64,000 nt of DNA from Agelas oroides (taxonomy: Eukaryota; Porifera; Demospongiae; Agelasida; Agelasidae), in assembly GCA_949130485.1 (NCBI GenBank), contig OX422184.1:5019524-5083523 (forward strand), given 5' to 3'. Numbering within the stretch: the first letter of the stretch is position 1; each line of letters opens with the position of its first letter. The translations under genes and the position numbers were made by a program. This document shows, in pieces, positions 46,250-58,700 of the stretch. Below the pieces are notes generated by a model that saw nothing but the letters and a program-made list of their open reading frames with translations, had not been told where the DNA came from and ran no database searches.

Positions 46250-46344
46250 TAGGACCAGTAGCTCAAGATTTGTGCACGTGAGCTTGGTTCTAAAAGCGCG
46301 CGCTATACAGGAATTCAGAAAGAGGCAGCTATAAATCATCACTC

Positions 46345-46765
46345 ATGGGAATCGATATTGTTATGTGGCGAGCTCGAATTGGGCTCTTCCATATCTACCG
46401 CCCTGTCAGGGTCAAGTGGAGAAGCGACTTTCATCGGCCTGGGGCGGCCAGATGGGGAGTAGGAGAAGTTATGAACAGCACTCCTATGGTACTTCAAGGT
46501 TGCTTGGCTGTCGTCGCTCTATCGCTAATTTTGGAGCACACCTTCCGAAGTAGGGCAGCCTTCCTAAAAAAGAGCGGAGGATGTGGAAAGTTACGCTGCC
46601 CTAAGCTAAACAAGTTTGGAGCTTGCTCTATCATACGTATCATTGGAGAAAAAGGATGTGTGCTTGGTAGTACTTCAGTGTGCGTGAAAGTCGCTGCAGT
46701 AGTGCTCGCTTTAATGCTGATGGCGGGAGATGTTGAGAGGAATCCTGGACCGGAAACAAAGGAAA
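46345..46765 (+). CDS. Exon 1: leader with 2A ribosome-skipping motif
   Basis: 140 codons plus one base, ending at a consensus donor (GGAAA|GTAAGT). Residues 113-127 are hydrophobic (SVCVKVAAVVLALMLMAG) and run straight into GDVERNPGP, a perfect D-V-E-x-N-P-G-P 2A consensus; skipping would occur between G135 and P136. A second hydrophobic stretch (QGCLAVVALSLIL) follows M43. 2A motifs attached to hydrophobic leaders are known in sea urchin and other invertebrate immune-type proteins, where an unskipped leader can act as a signal sequence. They also occur at the N-terminus of some non-LTR retrotransposon ORFs. Here no endonuclease or RT follows and a splice donor comes five codons after NPGP, favouring a host gene. 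It could still be a captured retroelement leader. Confidence 0.65.
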
Positions 46766-49700
46766 GTAAGTGTAGCATTGTTTCTTGGTGGCATAGTGAA
46801 CTTTTAGTTGGAGAGATTGGGGTCCAGTCAGAGAATCATAGGATAGTAGAGTAGAAGGATATGGATGATTTCATGTACAAGCTGCGTTTAATACACATTT
46901 ATATGCGGGTATCAATGTCCCCCATGTCTGGCATGACAAGGGTGATGAGGGGGATTAACTTAGCACTCAGCATCCCTGAGGGATGGGGAGAGTGGCGAGG
47001 TTTGCCTTTTTTCATTTTACGAGTGTGTACTTCTGCCTGCGTTTGAACACAAAGTATGTGCATGTGCAGTTATTGTTCGGGCAGCACAGTGTCATTTATC
47101 ACAGGTACAAGTCCTAAAGAGATACGCAGAGTATCCTGAAAAGTGTGAAGACAACTATTAGTTATCAGCTATGTTGAAGTGCTCCATGCATGATACTGCA
47201 AATGTGGGACGAAGATCGGGGGTGGCCTCTTCATTTGTGGCGGAGTTGTGGTAGCAGTCCCTTTCCTTGGGGGATATTGTGCATCCGTAGTGGGGCATGG
47301 AAGGGGAATTGACACGTTGACACCGAGGGTGTGCCCAAGGGTGGGATTAATAGCTATAGCTATTAAAGTTACTATAAAATGCCTATGTCAAAAGTGTGGT
47401 ATTATTTTGAAATGCCACACTTATTGACCAATCAGATTAGTATTACACTTTTTTCACAGAAAAAAGTGTGATACTAGTCTGATTTGTTAACGTGAAGTGC
47501 CACGTATGCAGTTGCTATAAGCATAGATTACTAACCTAACCAGAGGAGGTTGGAAGCTGGTAATTAGTGGTATGCGCAAGGTAGCAATTATTGCTACGTG
47601 AATGACCTAATCATACGGGCTGCCATAGAGGCCCATAGTGAAAGGTGAAATCGATTTACACAAACAGCTCTCGTTTGTTTGGGGTGAAACTTGCTTAGTG
47701 GATTCTGCCAGGTGAGCTCTAGATCGACAGCTATGGCATTTTATGGCGCACAAAATTTTCCACGGGGATTCCCAAGGAAACACTCAAACACTTCGCGTAT
47801 CAGGAAGAGCTGTAGCGGAGATACACAAATTCATAGTGCTATAAACGCTTCACAATTATGTGATTGTTGGGTTGTAGTGAAGAACTGAACGACTTACATA
47901 CCGAACATACTACAATACTTGAAGTTTGCAAGAACTTTTATGTGTTGTAATCACAAAAATACATTCTGTAAGACATATATATTTAGACCTGAGCATGTAT
48001 CATCACGGTTGTTTGTCAGTGCATGGGGAGGAAGTATAAACAGCCACTCTGGCCAGTCTATGTACGTCTGACTCTGCCAATTAAACCCTGAGCAATAGTT
48101 GTGCTAATTCTGTTGGTAAGAGCTGTTGTGTCTTTGGTGGCTCACCTAAGGGGGCAAATGATCACTACTCAAAGTTAACTTTTGATTTGCTGCCTTACAG
48201 CTTTTTAACAGTCCCAAATTCTGGGTTTGATGCTCCTGTTGACCTATTTTCCAGTTACTTTCATGAAGCCAATGTTTTATTTAACACTGTTAATTGTTTC
48301 ATTGCAGAACTCAGTGATGGTGTGCTACAGGCAAGGCTTGACAGTGCAGATTCTGGCATGTGGGTCAGCCACAATGATGGCAAGATACTTTCAAGTTTTG
48401 AACTGTCCTCCCAAAGCAGCAATTCTGGATCTGCACTTAGCCAAACTAGTATCGCGAACTTCTTTGAACCCAAGTCTGGTTGTCTACCTGCTCCTGGGCC
48501 TCCGCCACGTGGCGATGGGTCTAATCTAAGGCCGAAGAAGCAGAAGAAGCATAAAAAGCATTCCGTGAGTAACCAACTGTGAGGGTTAATGTTAATGGTA
48601 CCATAGAACAGCAGAAGCATATTTAAACAGTGGCTATGTCAAAATGTTCTGGCATTGGTCAGCTATCAGCTGAGCTGAAGTACACATGGACGTGTGATCA
48701 TTGTGAACTGCTAGTGTAAATGTAGAACATTATGGGGTGAGCTTGAGCAAGCACAAAACAACACTGTTTGACTAGCTCAGTATGGCTTCACCAGTGCATT
48801 ACCAGATTATAGCAGTCTCAAATAGATGTGACCATACAAGACTAACTCCAGCATGCATGTCTTTACAGCTTGCACAGCAGGATTTAAGTCTGCCTGCCTG
48901 ATGACGATAGTTTGCTGTATAGCTATTTGATCGACCATCCCAAGAGTCCAGAAACGAGGTTAGCTGACTGTAACACACAGACTAAGTCTGTTCTCCTGCT
49001 GTTGTCTGTATGCATAATGTTTGGCTTGTCATGCATAGACCTTACTTACACGAGTAGCATAGGCATCGAAGTCACCATGCATGCTAAATACACTGCTTTC
49101 AACTTAGACAATCCATTTATTGAATCTGCCACCTTCAGCGTTCTGTAATAGCTTGGTTTGCTACACTGTTGCCAGTCCTCACACAGTCAATACTCGTGCC
49201 CCAGCTTCCCCTCTTGAATGTCTCCTGTAGCCAGTAAGTCCTGTCTTCACTCACGCTATTCGTTTTTGGAAACACTCAATCTCATGTGCTGGCTGTATCG
49301 TGAGGCCAATAGTAGCATGCAGAGTGAAAATCTTACTTATGCACACTTACCCCTTATTCTGCCAGGCTTATGTATTAAATTGTGTATCTCTAGCGCCAAG
49401 GTTGAAGTTGAACAAAAAAGCTGTATCCTACCATAACATTACATAATGTGGTGCTGTACCTTACCATAACATTACATAATGTGGTGCTGTACCTTACCAT
49501 AACATTACATAATGTGGTGCTGTAACTTACCGTAACATTACATAATGGGTCTTGGGTGCTTCTATTCATTACAAGTTGAACAATAATGCAACCAAATATG
49601 ACATGGAGTTGTTTTTGCCACCATCAGTTTATATATTGCCAGAAATGCAACAACATAGATTTCGCACTCTTTGGAAACGTCCGCTACATTTCCGTTATAC

Positions 49701-52700
49701 GTTCTTCATGTTTTAGTATGGGAACCTATGGCAGCTCAAACTCTGACTAAAGTAACGGGCTTACCTTGTACGTAAATGTGTTAATGATATATTCGCCATC
49801 TGCTATCTCTCTACTAGCCACAGATATCTACAGTGCTGGGTCCTAAGGGGCACAGAATTTGCCATTCCTGATGATATTTCTACATCCACGCACACACTGA
49901 AGTGACATAAAATTGACAGTTCAAATTTTCTGAAGTAAAAATAAACACTTTTGTAGTTCATTTTAATTTTTTTTTTTTAATGTTTGTCTGCTGGCTGTCA
50001 TGTTTTTACAGATTCTGTTCACAGAATTTGCCAAATCGGTACAAAATAGGCACAAATGTGTGCGCTAGCGTATACAATTACAGATAATTGCACATACCGT
50101 ACAATGTAAACTTCCACATTTTAATTATAACTCTGTACGCTACGGAAATAACGTGGCTGCCGCGCTATCCAAATTTCTGGCAGTGTATATTTCATGTTTA
50201 GAAATCATTAAATTACCAAAAATTAAGCACCCGGTGCGGAAATTAGCATCATTGGGTGCTTATATTTATGGGGTGCTAATAAACACATGTAATGTTATGG
50301 TAAGGTACAGTCATAGGGTATTAGGCCTAGAGTTTCTCTTTCTGCTAATTATATCGGTTTTCTAGAGCCAAAGATACAGTCAACACTTGATCGGTCATTG
50401 CCAACCCCTGCCCACCAAAGTAAACCGCTTGAATCCCCGAGAGGTTTTGCAACTTTCTACATATGCTCTATCAAGAGACTTTTGTGTTTATGTTAGTTTT
50501 TATCCTGTATAAGTATACCTAGTCGTGTCTTAGTATTGCTGTCATTAAAGGGGTGTAGGGTATGTCTTCTTTGTTTTTGGACATTTCTATGTTGTAATAA
50601 TTTACTTTTGCAGAGACAAAAATCTGCTCGAAAAGTGAGAAACCCTGCTGCTATCCAGGATACCCAGAATGCATCAACTGCTGGAGGTAAGATCATCTTC
50701 ACAGGGTGCTCCCTTTTCTTGCATAGCCAAATCTCCTTTGAAGTAGTTGTCTAAAAATGATGCTGCATCTCCAAGGCTTGGAGGTTGTAGGTAGTTAGCT
50801 ATCCTTAGAGCAACAGCCTTACTAGAGGACACATATACCATAGAGTATATGCCCCATGTTCTAGAGACATTAGAATGTAGTGAAGGTGGGAAGTGGGCAC
50901 TATATATGTAAACTGGATGATTAGACATTTAGTATCTGTCTACATTAATGTGATGTGCAAGCGAACTGTCCTTAGGTCTAGATCTCAACACTAATCCCCC
51001 ATGTTCTGTGTTCATATCTTTTCGAGAAGTAGGAACAAAGATGAAATCAGCAATTGATCGATGGTTGGTGTGACCCCACCTACCAATCTATAGGGCTTGG
51101 AACTAACATGTCCTCAAAAATTGTTGCTGATTTGTGGGTATGTATAATGAGAGGTCCTAGCAACAGGACTATTTACTCTGCGTTCATGGTTTATTTGAAT
51201 CCAGAGGTAAATTATATAATACTGGCGAAATTCAGTCAATACATTTACACAGTTATATTGCTGAGTCAGCAGTTGGTGGCTCAGTGTAGATGGACCCTAA
51301 CCTCATTCCCAGGCTCTCCCTAAAGAGGTGGAGATCTAGCCTCGTTCCCAGGCCCCGTCCGAAAAATCGGGAAAGGGGCCTGGTAGCACTTCCGTGTATT
51401 TTCTGTCGCTAATGTAAACGTCATCAAACATGTGCTACGGTAGGACACGCCTTGTTGCAACCGTTGATGTTAGCTGACTATCATGCAAATGCGTGCAAGA
51501 TGAAGCAAGAGCGAATTGAACAAGTGATGCTGTAGTATGCTATCTTCTGTGTTTATCTATCCAGCTTGGATGCACACTGTCTATACACAAATTCCGACAG
51601 ATCGTTTCAGTTGATCGGGACCCAAGCCAGTGCCAACAGACGATCAGGGAGTTTGTCTCAATAACCCGTATGGGTAAACAGTGCTCTCCGTCCACCGATC
51701 TCCTGTAAGCGCGATACCACTGCTGCACGTATGTAGGAGACACAGACGATGCTACTCTACCATATTGCATAGTCAGCACTTTTGGCCTCGTGCGTATGTG
51801 ACGGGATCACGTTCTGCGTGATTTCAATCCACAATCTGATTGGCTTCTCAAAATTTTGAGAGGTAATGGTGGACAGAAAATACACAGAAACGCTACCAGG
51901 CCCCTTTCCAGATTTTTCATACGGGGCCTGGGAATGAGGCTAGTGGAGATCTTGGTACATTTTATCACATGCATGACGTCAAGGGTAGACACGACTTAAT
52001 TATGCAAGGGTAGACTAAGCTGGGTGCCCATGCATGCACATTCAGGCACAAGCATTTTCAGGACTATTACAGTCCTCTTCTCGGGTAGATATGGCTTTAG
52101 TGTGTTACCTTCATACAGTCGGCAACATATAGTTGCCCACGTAGAACTAGTGAGTCATGTTGACAACTCGGTTAACAACGATGCTAGCTTGCAACACACA
52201 ACACATCGCGAAACTTCTTGCCATTCAGCCTGTCAGGTGCCGTGTCCAACACACTGAGAATGTATACTACACCAACCTACCTTGCTGATTAAGCCAGCAG
52301 TTTTTGTGCCATCGTAGCTATGCTTGTACTTGCCTCGATCACGAGCTCTGAATTACGTACGTGGGTTTCCGTGTGTGACCATGTGCTATTTGTTCGTGTC
52401 TACCTCGTGTCTACCCTTGATGTCATGTACATGATCAAATGTGCCAGGCTCTCCCACTCCTCCGAGGCTAGACGGACCCTTAATACATTACTTCTCAACA
52501 CTGTGCAAGATTTTGAGTGAAAATAAAGGGATGGGCCCTTGTTATGTGGTTGGTGCTTGATATGTACTCAACGTTAAAAACAGATTCCATAGGTGTTGAA
52601 AAGCTATCAGATTATACTTATAATTATGTGTTTGAGATCGATAGAATTTCTATTTCATGAGTGCTCTCTTGTATTCCATAGCATATCTGTGTTTTGCATT

Positions 52701-55700
52701 GTCAAATGTGCATTGTGTTGTGCCTTTATCAAAACAGGAAACACCAGCAGTTGCACAAATGCAATCATTAATTATAGCCTTAAATTTTACCTCATTGTTT
52801 GTGAAAGTACTATAGCTGAAAACAGCAGTTGTATGCATGTTCATGGTTTAATATATTGTGGCTGCATATCTGTTATGTTTAGAGCAAGGACAACAACCTG
52901 CTGGGACACAAGATTCAGTTGTAATGCAGGAAGCTACTGCATCAACCAGTGAAGCAACAAACGTGAGTCAGGATGAACAAAAACAGGTGCGAAAACGTCC
53001 GTGTGGCACATGTGAATCTTGCCAAAGAGAGGACTGTGGAGAGTGCAAACATTGCAAGTGAGTCTTAGCAGTAATGTCATTGACTACTCTGCATATACAT
53101 ACGTAATAATCCAGTGGCCTTTTTTATAGGGACAAATCAAAATTTGGAGGAGAAAACAAGCTAAAGCAACGTTGTTTGTAAGTTGACCATTTCAATATCT
53201 CAAGCATCATATTTTGATAATGTAGTGTCAACCATTATCTACCACATTTCATTCTCTGGAAGTCCTTTTTTAAACTACGGATACCTTCTATGGTCCATAT
53301 TTCACTTCTTCTGGGAGCTACGGTGCTCCAAAGCAAAAGAGCAAAACTTTCAATTTTGGAAACTTTTAGCTGCAGAGCTTGACACACACATCAAATGTGT
53401 TTACATAAAAGGACTGACTCAGCACTTGTTATGCTTCCCCTAAATTAATTAAATGTCACCCTATGTCTCCTTAGCAATATGGCTACCAACAGTCATCCCA
53501 TTCAGAAAAAGTGTTTAGCATAGTTTAGCCCTGTTTCTTGAAGTTAATTGTCCAGATGGGGTGTGAAGTAGTCTTTACTTGGATGAGGGTAGTCAACAGG
53601 CTCCACTTCCTAGCATTGTCAGGAAGATCTATAAAAACTGATTTTTGAGAGGCAACAGTGTTTAGCATAGTATAGCCACAAAACTCCCAGTTAACAGGAT
53701 TTACTGGAAAGATGGATTTGAGATAGGTTAAAGTTTTGTTTCAAGTACTTTTCTTGGAAGAAGCTTCCTGGAAGGTATGAGAGCCTTTTGCTTGAAAACT
53801 ATACCATTTTAGTGAGGTGTCATGGGTGGGTGTTCCTTTCATGATGTCATTAACCACAACGTGTACCTAGGTGAACAGTATATGGCATGCTGTCTTCATT
53901 GATCCTGGTTCACTGGCTGTATGCATGAGCAGAATATGAAATCTTACAGTTTCTCGTGGTAGAGCGCACACTACTGACATTGTTTGTGATGTCACAGATG
54001 TGCACGACAATGCCATAAATAAAACATCAGCCAGCTAGAATTCGAACCAAGTATTAGCTAGAACTTGATTAACTAGGCTTTATGGACAATGTAGCAAGTC
54101 AACTACAACTGGTTCTTCTCAGAGCCAACTCACAACTTCCTTGATCACCCTCGAAACTAGGAAGCGAGTCCTTGGAGTAAAACAGCACATTATCTGTGAT
54201 GTCACAACAGCTCTTAAGAATGGCAAGTATATAGAGAAGCTAAAACTTGCAGCACAGGCCGTGTACGTGCAAATAAAGATAAGGGATTTACTTTATGATT
54301 TGAAGTATTTCAAAAGTTTTACTCTCTTGCCTTGGAGCACTGTAGCAGTGGAAACTTGAGCCAAAGGTTCTTTTTTGTGGTTCATGACCTTGACCACGTC
54401 CATTCACTAGTAAGCGTTCAATTGTTGGGACTCTCCAACCAGTGAATGCTCCTTCTAAAATTGTCTATGGTGACCAAATAGAGCCCCTAAAAGGCAGAGG
54501 AGTGGTTTCTATGGCTGTTTGTGCAAAAAAAAAAAGAGAGAAACGGCCCAGCCAGTGCCGACCAGGACCTTCTCAGCCTGCCAAGACAGCTGCCATATTG
54601 TTCACGGCATGTTGTGACTATGCCCACCCACCTCCCCTACCCCACCCTGTTTGCTAGCACAAAATCTATCTTTCAAAATGGATTGCGCCAACTGATAACG
54701 TGCGGCCAAAGTGGCATGGCGTGTACATGCGTCATTGGTATTTAAAGGGTTAAGGAGTGTCAACAATGTAATCAGCACACCATTTTACATTATAAGGTAG
54801 CCACTAGCTATAGCTATCCCTCCGGCTTTTTTGTTGCTCGTTGTACTGGGAACAAGGCTAATAAACATGCAGTTTAGACTTCGCGTATGCCCATATCCAA
54901 GTACCGTACACGTTCAAATTGTTGTGGGAATAATATGCACTCCACACTAATGCACATAGTGCTTGTCATTTCACTTTCACGAACACAGACCTACCAGCAA
55001 CAAAGGGGAAAATTTATCCACCGAGAAATCTTCAGCGTATGCGGTAGTTGACTTTACAAAAATCGTGCATTGTGCAGCTGAAACTTGTGGAGAATAAAAC
55101 AGCTTTGGTCCCTATCAGATACACAAACGCCATGTTATTGATGCGTATAAAACTGCCTTCCCCCCCCTTTACTTTCCCAAGTTACTGAACCACATTCATG
55201 TGACCAGCGTTTCAGCCGTTCAATCTTGGTATGTCTGCCATGAGAGTACATTCAACTATTTTGGACAATTTTACAGATGGGGCCACACTTACTAAATTGC
55301 CGGACGCAAAGCCACTTAAGTTGGTTGGTTGTTATTCTCCTCATGTAAAAAGTCCTTTATAAGGCAATTTGGTGCAAAAGGAAACTTCCACTTATATATA
55401 ACTAAGTCTCTTCAGATTCATAGGTTCTGTACAGCACTAATCACATCAGTTCAAAGTTCACAGAGAGTATTCCATAACCTTAATGTAGCCTCATTCCCAG
55501 GCTTCTGGGGAGAAGCTTGGCAATGAAGCTTCCTTAAAGAAGTTTGGGGACTTGTCTAAGTAGCTAACTGGGGGAGGGATGAATAAGCTGACTTATTATA
55601 TTGTACACTGCTGTGTAGGTGGTTGCTAACATTATTCATGTACAATAAATCTACTACAAACCCACAACTTCCTGCTAGTGATGTGACAGTGATGGTGTAT

Positions 55701-58700
55701 TAATAATGCCAGAGTGCAATGACTCACAGATATTACACTATGTATTGATTTTGTTTACCAGCATTCTTGAATATGGATACAATTGTTATCGGTGTCCTTA
55801 AAACGCTTTTCAAAGATATTGACTGGCAGGGATTACAAGACCAACGTTTTTTTTTTTTTACCTTTTCCCAACATTGGTGCATGGAAGTAGCTAGTAACAA
55901 GCTATGTGGCTAGTGGAGTTCAGTGTTGCCGGGCTGAACATATTAGCTCACTTGTTGTCCTTCTGGAGATTACTGGGCATGTAAGTAGTACTAATTACCG
56001 ATATTTTTTCATTTATCACAGAAAAAGAACGTGTTTACATCCAGTATTTGCTCAAGTAAGGAGATCAACAAGTGCAGGTTTGTTAAATGTTTCCTTTTAG
56101 CCTTATATAACCACATTTTACAGAGTCAAGCAAAGGCACTATACGGACACTTATGACTAGAGGTGAACTTTTTGTTTGTGTGTTCAATTCAAAGATGATC
56201 TCAGTGACAGGTGAGTTTAGTCTAGAAGGTTGCCCTTGAGATTCAAGTGAGTATTCAGGCATGAATTTACTCAACACTTTCATCTTGAATAGCAAGACAT
56301 GCCTTCGTGCAATAGCTAGGCAGCCTTTTTGTTGGGGAGCAACAAGGTGTGAGCATACACATACAAAACCAGATTATCAAACAGGATCATCTCATTTCGC
56401 CTTACTCTTGTTTTGCCTAACTAAAAAATAATTTGTGTCATTTCGCCTACTCAACAAATAACTGCAGAAAACAACAAGCAGTTGCAGAAATGTTTACAGA
56501 TAGAGCACTACAATGGGGGAGAAATCTAGGTGCACCACTGCAAGAATAAGTTGGTTGTTTTAACCATAGAGTGGTTACCTTGGTTACAGACAAACTGGAG
56601 AGACAGTGGCTATGAGAGGTTTGCTTTGCTATTCAGGACTAATTACATAAGGCAACCCAATAGGCAGCTGCCCACTTCCTCTTACAACCACAATACACTA
56701 GCTGACAACCCTCAGAACACTTGTGAAGGTCGCAAGCAGGTGATTCCCTCACAGATGTTCTGAGGGTTGTCAGCTAGTGTATTGTGGTTGTAAGAGGAAG
56801 TGGACAGCTGCCTATTGGGTTGCCTTATGCAATTAGTCTTCAATAGCAAAGCAAACCTCTCATAGCCACTGTCTCTCCAGTTTGTCTGTAACCAGGGTAA
56901 CCACTCTGTGGTTAAAACAACCAACTTGTTCTTGCAGTGAGTTCTTGTACCTTCTCTTTCGGGAAAGTAAAAGTCCACTGATATAAAATGTGAGCTTTGT
57001 CAGTAGAAATTCACTTCATCCTCTGATGTAGTTACTCCACCACTACAACCAACACCTGCTCTCTGCACTCCTATTTTTAATGATTATTCTTCCATCTCTC
57101 CCACTTCAGCTGATCACAAACTTATATCCTTACTAAAGCTAGTGTACCAAATGTATATTGATTCATTCCTAGTTTGAGTAGGCGAAATGACACAAATTGG
57201 TCTTTTGTAGCTAGGCGAAATGAGCCTAAACCAAGACATGGGCGTAGGAAGCAAATTTGAAGTGTAGAGGCCATGCTGTACCGTGCAAAGCGCGGCGGAA
57301 AAAATGTAAAAAAAAATTCGACATGCGTAGCGCAGTGGCAAATTATTTCAAAGTATGCACCTTTAGACTGCAAAATAAAGCCTTTTTTCATGGGTATAAG
57401 CTTTCAGACCTTCCAAACCGTCCAGTAAAATATTTTCGAAAGCAGTAAGATTATACGTACTGACTTTGTCGTCGTTTCCAGGAGACCTCCCAGCTTTCGT
57501 CGCTTGTAGTAGTCTCTCTGAAAATGTGCATTAGCCTCGTACCAAGCCATCTCACCGCCAAGATTTTGATCGCTTTATAGTGTACTTTAAGAGGAAATGT
57601 ACGCATGTAACTGCATATGAGACTGGTGCAACTGCTTGAGGTTGGCTCGTTCCCAGGGAACGAGGGTAGCTTTAGCATTATAGCAGGTTGTGAATATTAA
57701 TTTGCGGCCTAAAAAGTGTAGCGACCAAAGCCGCTACGGCCGCTATGGTTCCTACGCCACTGCAAGAGGCTTGACATAGCACCACTTTTCTAGGCTTGTT
57801 GGTAAACGAGATCTTTATTCACAGACTAAGTGAAGCATGGCAATAAAAAAGATGCAGCTACATACATGTACCCTCTTCTGGCCTGTGTATTCATTCTGTA
57901 ACCATTATGTCATGCTTAATTCTTTTTGGTTGAATACTGTAAAATTTTGTACAAAAGGAACATTTTTACATGTACAAATTGGTTAGAGAATGTAAATCAC
58001 TGAATACCATAAACTCTGGTTATTAAGTGCACCTTGCTATAGGCACATATTATTTATTTGTTGCAAGCTTCCTTAATGGTATACGGTACCCAAGCCAATG
58101 AATTTCAATAGCGCCATTATGGTCACCTGACCTCATTAATTATTCATGATCAGAATCTGCCCGATTCAGGATTCCAGGTTGTCCTACCTTAATTGCAGCC
58201 ATACTGCTTATAGAGAACTTGCTTGATATTAATTGTGCAAGGCTTCACAAGACAGTTACGTAGGTGGATAGGACTCTTGCATATTTTGACACAGTCCCTA
58301 GCCGTACGATTTACACCAACCTTCAAAATAGGTTTCATTATATCACTGGATGCCAGAAATGCCATCTCACTGCACTTGCACCTAAACACATTTCCACTGT
58401 GTATGAATAATACTTTCATTTTTACATGTACAAATCAATTAGGGTAAGAAGGGTGTAGGAATTAATAGGGGATACGAATTATTAGAAATTTCATCGTAAC
58501 TTTAATTTATCTCGTCATATTACAGACAGTAATAAGTAGTTTCTACCTTTGAGCTGCACACTTGTAGGCAGTAGTATTAAAAGTAAAATCCACAAGACTT
58601 ATGTAGCTTATCCTCAAATGTTTATATCTGTCTTACCTATTCAAGGTCAGGTGATGACCAATTACTTGTGTGTCAGTTTTTTTTTTAACACTCAACATCC

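Larger units (their letters stand above)
53178..56021. other. Intron 5 of the 2A-CXXC gene
   Basis: Holds the second copy of the 160-290 repeat (about 55395-55475) and the MITE at 55486-55530. An acceptor at about 53997 (GTGATGTCACAG) gives L-C-A-R-Q-C-H-K and a stop, but has one residue too many for the CXXC consensus, so I treat it as a decoy or a minor splice form. Confidence 0.45.

Noticed and set aside
48187..48307. Upstream extension of exon 2 from the acceptor at 48200
   Set aside because: Joining it to exon 1 shifts the frame and gives an immediate stop, whereas the acceptor at 48307 is in phase.
51540..51779. 79-codon minus-strand frame inside the 606-bp foldback
   Set aside because: No domain; probably chance, although gene-fragment capture cannot be fully excluded.
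54000..54020. Exon after acceptor GTGATGTCACAG giving L-C-A-R-Q-C-H-K and stop as the end of the CXXC finger
   Set aside because: It has one residue too many between the last two cysteines, whereas the exon at 56022 gives the exact C-x-x-R-x-C spacing.
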